This document shows positions 5,607-9,765 of a DNA stretch of 9,765 nucleotides, piece by piece (within the stretch, counting starts at the first letter, position 1; each line of letters starts with the position of its first letter). The stretch is from an uncultured Lachnospiraceae bacterium (GTDB taxonomy: Bacteria > Bacillota > Clostridia > Lachnospirales > Lachnospiraceae). The notes beneath the pieces are model-generated. The model saw nothing but the letters and a program-made list of their open reading frames with translations. It was not told where the DNA came from and ran no database searches. Location: positions 1 through 9,765 of the forward strand of contig CACZTA010000180.1 of NCBI GenBank assembly GCA_902783935.1, written 5' to 3'. Both the position numbers and the translations under genes were made by a program.

Positions 5607-7064
5607 TCAAACAGCGAAATCATCCCGGACAGACGGACGGATGCTCCTGATCTTCAGGGAGACGTTATCCGATGCCGTATAGTTGAACTCTTCTTCTGTC
5701 GGATAGCAGTGGGAGGTAAAGGTCGCTTCCCCGTCATTGAAGAAGTATTCCACACTGCTCCGGTCAATAAAGATGCGGATCGATGAGAGGCCGTCCGGAA
5801 GCGGCATCGTCAGGACTTCGCCCACTTTCTCGTTGAAGCGCTTATTCATCCCGCTCCTGTCGACGGTACAGGTTTTCTCTGCGTCGCTGTAATGCAGCCG
5901 CATGCCGCCGCTCCCGTCTGCGCGTGTAAACAGGTTCAGGTCCGCGTCGCCGGCGCTCACATTTACCTCAACCGCACAGGCTGCGGGAAGCGTACCGTCT
6001 GCGGGAAGCTCTTCGCCGATGATGGAGCTGATGCTCTCCACCGGTGTCTGCAGGAGGCGTCCGTCCTTTATCCGAAGCTCACGGGCCAGCGTCATGCTGC
6101 CTTCCCAGTCCTCTTCTTCTGTCGGATAATGGTTGTCCGGAAGGCCGATCCAGGAGATCAGGATCGCTTTGTCGGGATCACCGACATTGGATGCACCCTG
6201 AGCGGCATAGAAATCAAAGCCGTAATCCAGATAATGATATTCACCGTCCGGGGTGAATGTCAGCGTGTCATAATCCATGGTGCCGATCATGTAGACATTG
6301 TGATTGGTGCTTTCCGCGCGTCCCGGGAGTTTTGTGTACTGCGGGGAGAAGATCAGCAGGTCCCTGCCGCTGATATTCACGATGTACGGGCATTCCCACA
6401 TGCCGCCGAAGCTCTCATAGCCGGGCACATGAAGCTGGCCCGCAAAGGACCATCCGGAAAGGAGTTCTTTCGAGCTGTATATCAGGACGGTTCCTTTTTT
6501 ATCAAGCGTCTGCGCGCCGATGAAAATATAATACGTGCTGTTTTTTTCGTTATAGACGACTTTCGGATCGCGCTGGTGCTCGGAATAATCCGGTCTGGGA
6601 CCGAACAGCGGTTCCGGCAGCTTCTTCGGTTTTCCCTCTGCGTCAAGATATGCCGCGCAGGTATACGGCGTCCTCACCCAGTTTTCATCGCGATGATTGC
6701 CCGTGTAGAAGAAGTAAAGCTCTTCGCCGTCGGAAATCGCGGAGCCGGAATGCGTGCCCTTATTATCATAGAAGGTGTCAGGTTTCAGTCCGACGCCTTC
6801 ATTTGTCCAGTGCACGAGGTCCGTGCTCGTCACATGATACCAGTACTTGAGGCCGTGAACGGCCCCCCACGGACACCACTGATAAAACAGATGCCATTTT
6901 CCCTTATGGCAGGTAAATCCGTTCGGGTCGCTCGAAAGGCCGGTGACCGGCTGGACGTGATATGTCTGACGGTAGACTGATTTGCAGATCTTCTCGTGCA
7001 GGCCCCTGATCTCCTCCGCATCCTGCAGGACCCTGTAGCGCTCCTCAAGCGTCCACTCTCTCAT
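5607..7064 (-). CDS. GH32 sucrose-6-phosphate hydrolase / invertase
   Basis: The 485-residue cytoplasmic enzyme (no signal peptide) is of glycoside hydrolase family 32, which cleaves the fructosyl bond of sucrose, sucrose-6-phosphate or fructo-oligosaccharides. The N-terminal five-bladed propeller shows the three catalytic motifs in order: SDPNG (45-49, nucleophile Asp46), RDP (165-167, transition-state stabiliser Asp166) and EC (224-225, acid/base Glu224). FYQWCPWGAVHGLKYWYH (60-77) is typical of the ScrB/SacA subgroup. The C-terminal third (about 345-485) is the beta-sandwich, with DRSSVEYFFNDGE as its usual late motif. The residue before the nucleophile is Ser rather than the common Asn. 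The start is taken at ATG 7064, with AAGGGAGGT 7 nt upstream and the length usual for the family. The in-frame ATG at 7166 would add 34 basic, non-family residues and overlap the operator. It is the first gene of the operon. No PTS transporter is visible, so a non-phosphorylated substrate is possible. Confidence 0.93.
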   Translation of the reverse strand: MREWTLEERYRVLQDAEEIRGLHEKICKSVYRQTYHVQPVTGLSSDPNGFTCHKGKWHLFYQWCPWGAVHGLKYWYHVTSTDLVHWTNEGVGLKPDTFYDNKGTHSGSAISDGEELYFFYTGNHRDENWVRTPYTCAAYLDAEGKPKKLPEPLFGPRPDYSEHQRDPKVVYNEKNSTYYIFIGAQTLDKKGTVLIYSSKELLSGWSFAGQLHVPGYESFGGMWECPYIVNISGRDLLIFSPQYTKLPGRAESTNHNVYMIGTMDYDTLTFTPDGEYHYLDYGFDFYAAQGASNVGDPDKAILISWIGLPDNHYPTEEEDWEGSMTLARELRIKDGRLLQTPVESISSIIGEELPADGTLPAACAVEVNVSAGDADLNLFTRADGSGGMRLHYSDAEKTCTVDRSGMNKRFNEKVGEVLTMPLPDGLSSIRIFIDRSSVEYFFNDGEATFTSHCYPTEEEFNYTASDNVSLKIRSIRPSVRDDFAV

Positions 7065-7071
7065 ATGTGAT

Positions 7072-7080
7072 ACCTCCCTT
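7072..7080 (-). promoter_or_regulatory. Ribosome binding site deciding the GH32 start
   Basis: AAGGGAGGT on the minus strand has its GGAGG core at 7073-7077, 8 nt before ATG 7064. This strong SD settles the start at 7064 rather than 7166. Confidence 0.85.
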
Positions 7081-7125
7081 TCCGTGGCGTTCCAGAATGT
7101 CTGTTTTCTTTTAATTTTCTCATAT

Positions 7126-7139
7126 CGGAAGCGTTTCCT
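7126..7139. promoter_or_regulatory. CcpA cre-like / LacI-family operator upstream of the GH32 operon
   Basis: CGGAAGCGTTTCCT contains the central CG and flanking GGAA...TTCC half-sites of LacI-family operators and closely follows the cre pattern (TGWAAGCGNTWNCW). It lies about 62 nt upstream of the GH32 ATG and 7 nt from the -35 box of the divergent promoter at 7146. A weak minus-strand promoter could overlap it (TTGTTG ... TATGAG, with a 15-nt spacer), so binding would block operon transcription. Catabolite repression by CcpA or control by a sucrose-type LacI repressor are both possible; neither regulator gene is in the window. Confidence 0.6.
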
Positions 7140-7145
7140 CAACAA

Positions 7146-7174
7146 TTGCTTTACAGTTTCCCTCACAGTATAAT
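7146..7174 (+). promoter_or_regulatory. Sigma-A promoter of the small membrane protein gene
   Basis: TTGCTT (7146-7151) and a perfect TATAAT (7169-7174) are separated by 17 nt. The predicted start near 7181 gives a leader of about 70 nt. The promoter is divergent from the sugar operon and lies next to the operator at 7126-7139. Confidence 0.82.
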
Positions 7175-7186
7175 AGGGGATGGAAC

Positions 7187-7210
7187 CCGGAAGGAAGAAT
7201 GTACTTCCGG
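7187..7210 (+). other. Hairpin at the 5' end of the membrane-protein leader
   Basis: CCGGAAG (7187-7193) pairs with CTTCCGG (7204-7210) around a 10-nt loop, placing a 7-bp stem a few nucleotides after the predicted transcription start. It has no U-tract, so it is not a terminator. It may protect the 5' end of the mRNA or act as part of an operator. Confidence 0.5.
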
Positions 7211-7248
7211 ATAAAAAAGATGTGCTTCTTAAAGAAAGGATGTACTTC
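7199..7248 (+). repeat. Three direct copies of ATGTRCTTC in a leader
   Basis: ATGTACTTC occurs at 7199-7207 and 7240-7248, with ATGTGCTTC at 7220-7228. The copies begin 21 and 20 nt apart, close to two helical turns, and the last ends one base before the start codon at 7250. Each contains an ATG. Confidence 0.6.
7235..7240 (+). promoter_or_regulatory. Ribosome binding site deciding the small membrane protein start
   Basis: AAAGGA ends 9 nt before ATG 7250. The in-frame ATG at 7199 has a purine tract only 4 nt away, which is too close, and would add 17 residues from the repeated leader. Confidence 0.6.
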
Positions 7249-7249
7249 T

Positions 7250-7723
7250 ATGGATATTGATAAGAAAGTCCAGAAGAACCCGGCCGGGCCGGCCCTTGTC
7301 ATAGGAATCATCGCCATGTTTGACGCCTTTATCGGCGGCCTGCTCTTCGGCATCATCGGCGCATTTGTCGCTGTCGTGCTCGGCATATTCGCCATCATAA
7401 GGGGCATGCAGGCCCTGAAAGCGACCGAAGGCATGCAGGGAAAAGGCGGTATCATGGCAGGCGCTGCCGCGATCGTCGTCGCCGTCTTTATGACGGGTTT
7501 CTGCCTGATCATGTCGGCATCGATAAAAGATCTCGCCGTAAAAAACGACTCCCCGGTGCTTGAAAAATATGCCGATTCCGCCCGCTACGGATTCATGGGG
7601 CTCTCCATGAGGGCTAAAAATGACGGAATCTCCCTGGAAGAAATCCAGGCAGAGATCGACAGAATCAACGCTGGCACAGCCGCCCCCGCCCCGGCAGACA
7701 GCGGCGCAGAATCCTCAAATTAA
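7250..7723 (+). CDS. Small three-helix membrane protein, DUF4190-like
   Basis: The protein has 157 residues. A short charged N-terminus is followed by PxG and two close hydrophobic helices rich in Gly/Ile (about 14-30 and 32-50), a short basic loop, then a third helix (about 67-90). The tail contains an acidic amphipathic segment (about 125-140, ISLEEIQAEIDRIN) and a low-complexity Ala/Pro/Ser end. The paired helices with G-I-I-G and L-G-I-F-A-I-I patterns resemble DUF4190-type membrane proteins, whose function is unknown; this match is by eye. ATG 7250 is preferred (see RBS at 7235-7240). The gene is divergent from the sugar operon with its own promoter. Its stop codon interlocks with that of the convergent LysR gene (TTAA at 7720-7723 contains both stops), and no terminator lies between them. 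Confidence 0.8.
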   Translation: MDIDKKVQKNPAGPALVIGIIAMFDAFIGGLLFGIIGAFVAVVLGIFAIIRGMQALKATEGMQGKGGIMAGAAAIVVAVFMTGFCLIMSASIKDLAVKNDSPVLEKYADSARYGFMGLSMRAKNDGISLEEIQAEIDRINAGTAAPAPADSGAESSN

Positions 7724-8628
7724 GCCCTGCTCCCGTACATTTCCTTCACAAACCGGATCAGGTTCCCGGTACTTTCATTCTGCGGGTAGAGCCCGTTTAT
7801 GACCATGCTGAGGGGCCGGTAGGCCCCTTCTTCATGAAACGGGAAACAGAGAACCTCTCCTCTTTCCACCGGAACCGCCGCCGCGAGCCGCGAAACTGCT
7901 GCGATGCCGATCCCTTCTTTTACGGCCATGAGGATCGTCCCGGTATTGCTGAACCGCGCGACCGTTTTCAGTTCCTCAGGCGCAATGCCCATATCCTCCA
8001 GCAGCCTGAAGGTTTCTTTCAGCGTGCCGGACCCGCCTTCTCTCATTATCCACGGTTCCCCGGTGATCCATCCGAGTCCCTTCTTCGATTCCACTATCTC
8101 CCTGTACCTGCCTGTATTCGGCGTCACAACGACGAGCTCATCTTCATAGAACGGGATGAACGTGATGTTTTTTCCGCCCGTTATCGTCCCGGCGAAACCG
8201 AGGTCGGCCTTGTGTTCCGCGATATCCTGCACGACGCCGCTGCTGTCCGTCTCATTGATCCGGAATTCGGTCTTCGGATATTTCCTGTTGAAATTCGCCA
8301 GGATGCCCGGCAGGAGGTAGGTCCCCGGTATCGTCGATGCGGAGATCACGATCTGCTGCATTTCCTCATCTTCATCCTTTGAAAACATATGCTCGATCTT
8401 ATAAGTAAGCTCCAGGATTTTCCGGGCATCCAGATAGATCTGCCTGCCTTCGTCCGTGAGTTCTACCTCTTTCGTCGTCCGCGCAAAGAGCCTGACGCCC
8501 AGGTCCCGTTCCAGTTTATTGATATAGGCGCTGACCGTCGGCTGCGTCAGATAGAGCTCTTTCGCAGTCTGGGAAAAACTGTTGTTATTTGCGATTTTGA
8601 CAAATGCTTCCAGCTGTTTCAGGTTCAC
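7720..8628 (-). CDS. LysR-family regulator, probably of the selenium-metabolism-associated group
   Basis: The 302-residue protein has the LysR layout: an N-terminal winged helix-turn-helix (about 1-60, with FSQTAKELYLTQPTVSAYIN at 18-37 as the recognition region), a linker helix (about 60-90), and a periplasmic-binding-protein-like effector domain (about 92-295). It is a cytoplasmic DNA-binding regulator of the CysB/CysL type. Its opening MNLKQLEAFVKIA and the RTTKEVELTDEG segment fit the LysR group found beside selenocysteine genes in Clostridia. Its gene is directly linked to selB: the GTG start overlaps the selB stop in GTGA (8625-8628), indicating translational coupling. A GGGA SD lies 9 nt before this GTG. 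Targets and effector are unknown; an autoregulated operator would lie upstream of the selenium operon, outside the window. The 3' end abuts the convergent membrane-protein gene. Confidence 0.9.
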   Translation of the reverse strand: MNLKQLEAFVKIANNNSFSQTAKELYLTQPTVSAYINKLERDLGVRLFARTTKEVELTDEGRQIYLDARKILELTYKIEHMFSKDEDEEMQQIVISASTIPGTYLLPGILANFNRKYPKTEFRINETDSSGVVQDIAEHKADLGFAGTITGGKNITFIPFYEDELVVVTPNTGRYREIVESKKGLGWITGEPWIMREGGSGTLKETFRLLEDMGIAPEELKTVARFSNTGTILMAVKEGIGIAAVSRLAAAVPVERGEVLCFPFHEEGAYRPLSMVINGLYPQNESTGNLIRFVKEMYGSRA

Positions 8629-9765
8629 CTGTATGCTTCCCTTTCTGTCTCCGCACCGGTTTTAACGGTAATCTTCCTCATGTCCGTGTAACTGATAATG
8701 GCCCTCGCCGATTTTCTGTTTGTCCCGAACAGCTCCTTTACCTGTATGAGCGTCAGGACCTTCTCTTTCCGGAAATGATCCCGGATCACGGTTTCCGCGC
8801 GGTCCATGTATGCCTTCATCGTGTATATCTCCGGATCGTCCGAAACCCGCACGGCCTGCCCCTCCGCCTCCATGACGCGGAGAATATCCCGCATGGTGTC
8901 TTCCGGATATCCTTTCCTGTCCACTTCCGTGAGGCGCAGCAGCCTGTAGCCGGCCTGTTCAAAGGCATCCTTAAGAAGCGCCTCAACTTTCCGGTATGTC
9001 CCGTCCTTCAGGATTCCCGTTTCCGGCAGGCAGATATAATCGCCTTCCTGCGCCAGAAGCCCTTTTTCAGCCATATGCCGGACGCAGGCGTCGAATACAT
9101 TTACCTTCACCCGGCTCATGCAGGTACTCCTGATCTCCGCTTTCGGCACGCCGGCGCGGTAAGGATATTTCTCACGGTATCTTTTCAGGACCCCGCAGAT
9201 TTTCTGAGCGCACAGCCAGGCTTCTTCTTCATGCCAGTACCGCGTTTCCTTTTTGAGAGACAGACCGGCGACCGATCCACGCCCGGTCAGCTCCTCAAGG
9301 AGGCTCTTCAGTTCCTCCTCCGAAGCGCCGGTCTTCTTTGCCAGTTCCGGAACCGACACAGGGTTTTCCTTCTCCTCCCGGATCCTCATTTCGAGAATGT
9401 CTGCCGGCGACCCGGTCTGCTTTTTACGCATTTCCGCAAGGATATCCGCCCGGAAGCGCTTCTTTTTCACCGCGTTCGCCTCGAGAATGATTCCCCCGCC
9501 GATCGTCTCCGGGGGACTGTAGAAGCGCACGACAAAGCGGTCCCCGCGTTTCACGGTCAGGGGTTCTTCGCAAAGGAGCTGCGCGGGGCAGCTTTCTCCC
9601 TGCACAAGCTCATCCCGGTCGAGGAGCGATGCCCGGCACAGGATCTCGCTGGTCCCCGTATAGAAATGCAGCCGGCTGCGGTTCCGGATCGTTTTTCCCG
9701 CATGCGCGAGGAGCCTCAGCTGCACGTCCATGAGCGTCGTCGGTTCCATGCTGTCCGCCGGTGCC
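8625..9765 (-). CDS. selB: SelB, selenocysteine-specific elongation factor, C-terminal part
   Basis: SelB is a GTPase that carries selenocysteyl-tRNA-Sec to the ribosome and binds the SECIS hairpin of selenoprotein mRNAs. About 380 C-terminal residues are present and the frame stays open to the right edge, so the N-terminal GTPase domain lies outside; ATG 9747-9749 is only an internal methionine. The first ~95 visible residues are the end of the EF-Tu-like region, with HFYTGT and RFYSPPETIGGGIILEA, the latter close to the SelB signature SP..TIGGG. The rest is a chain of winged-helix domains, ending with LIQVKELFGTNRKSARAIISYTD, the characteristic last SelB winged helix that binds SECIS RNA. 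Length and motifs agree with bacterial SelB. It overlaps the downstream LysR gene by 4 nt. Its presence implies selA, selD and a tRNA-Sec gene elsewhere, often just upstream of selB. Confidence 0.93.
   Translation of the reverse strand, partial: APADSMEPTTLMDVQLRLLAHAGKTIRNRSRLHFYTGTSEILCRASLLDRDELVQGESCPAQLLCEEPLTVKRGDRFVVRFYSPPETIGGGIILEANAVKKKRFRADILAEMRKKQTGSPADILEMRIREEKENPVSVPELAKKTGASEEELKSLLEELTGRGSVAGLSLKKETRYWHEEEAWLCAQKICGVLKRYREKYPYRAGVPKAEIRSTCMSRVKVNVFDACVRHMAEKGLLAQEGDYICLPETGILKDGTYRKVEALLKDAFEQAGYRLLRLTEVDRKGYPEDTMRDILRVMEAEGQAVRVSDDPEIYTMKAYMDRAETVIRDHFRKEKVLTLIQVKELFGTNRKSARAIISYTDMRKITVKTGAETEREAYR

Noticed and set aside
5892..6980. Long plus-strand open frame opposite the GH32 gene
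   Set aside because: Antisense shadow with no family resemblance. The minus-strand reading contains all GH32 catalytic motifs.
7065..7166. 34-codon N-terminal extension of the GH32 gene from ATG 7166
   Set aside because: The extension is basic, not family-like, covers the operator, and lacks an SD; the strong SD at 7072-7080 points to 7064.
1..9765. CRISPR arrays, insertion sequences, prophage or integrated elements at the tRNA gene
   Set aside because: No spaced identical repeats, transposase or integrase reading frames, or duplicated tRNA end were seen in the visible part of the window.

Overview
The window looks like ordinary chromosome from an anaerobic Firmicute of the Clostridia, most plausibly a gut Lachnospiraceae-type organism. 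This is an inference. It rests on Shine-Dalgarno (SD) sites of the AGGAGG type, sigma-A promoters with 17-bp spacers, a CcpA/LacI-type operator, a selB-LysR selenium pair of the kind found in Clostridia, and protein sequences of clostridial character. No transposase, integrase, phage gene, CRISPR array or toxin-antitoxin pair is visible.

Left part (1-1700): the 5' part of a tRNA-Lys(CUU) gene runs off the left edge on the minus strand and has a near-consensus promoter. Divergent from it is a plus-strand gene for a 440-residue secreted acidic protein of unknown function, with a possible single S-layer-homology-like segment. A strong hairpin at 1635-1662 separates it from the convergent transporter gene.

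Centre (1700-7140, all minus strand): a sugar-use cluster. In transcription order it is a GH32 sucrose/sucrose-6-phosphate hydrolase, a Cof-type HAD phosphatase and a GH4 (MelA-like) glycosidase, packed 17-22 nt apart and closed by a textbook intrinsic terminator. An SSF-family sodium:solute symporter follows with its own promoter and a structured leader. One reading is that raffinose-type or related galactosyl-sucrose sugars enter through the symporter, the NAD/metal-dependent GH4 enzyme removes galactose and the GH32 enzyme splits the sucrose. A palindromic operator, GGAAGCGTTTCC, lies just upstream of the GH32 gene.

Right part (7140-9765): divergent from the sugar operon is a small three-helix membrane protein gene with a consensus promoter and an unusual leader (a hairpin plus three copies of an ATGTRCTTC element, 20-21 nt apart). 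It meets, stop codon on stop codon, a LysR regulator whose GTG start overlaps the stop of selB by 4 nt. The C-terminal part of SelB (the end of the EF-Tu-like region plus the winged-helix region) reaches the right edge. The LysR protein resembles the regulator family associated with selenium metabolism, and selB implies selenocysteine decoding in this organism.

I do not see a clearly new biological system. The points most worth checking are the GH32-HAD-GH4-SSF combination, the altered nucleophile motif in the GH32 enzyme, the unexplained leaders and palindromes, and the unknown secreted protein.
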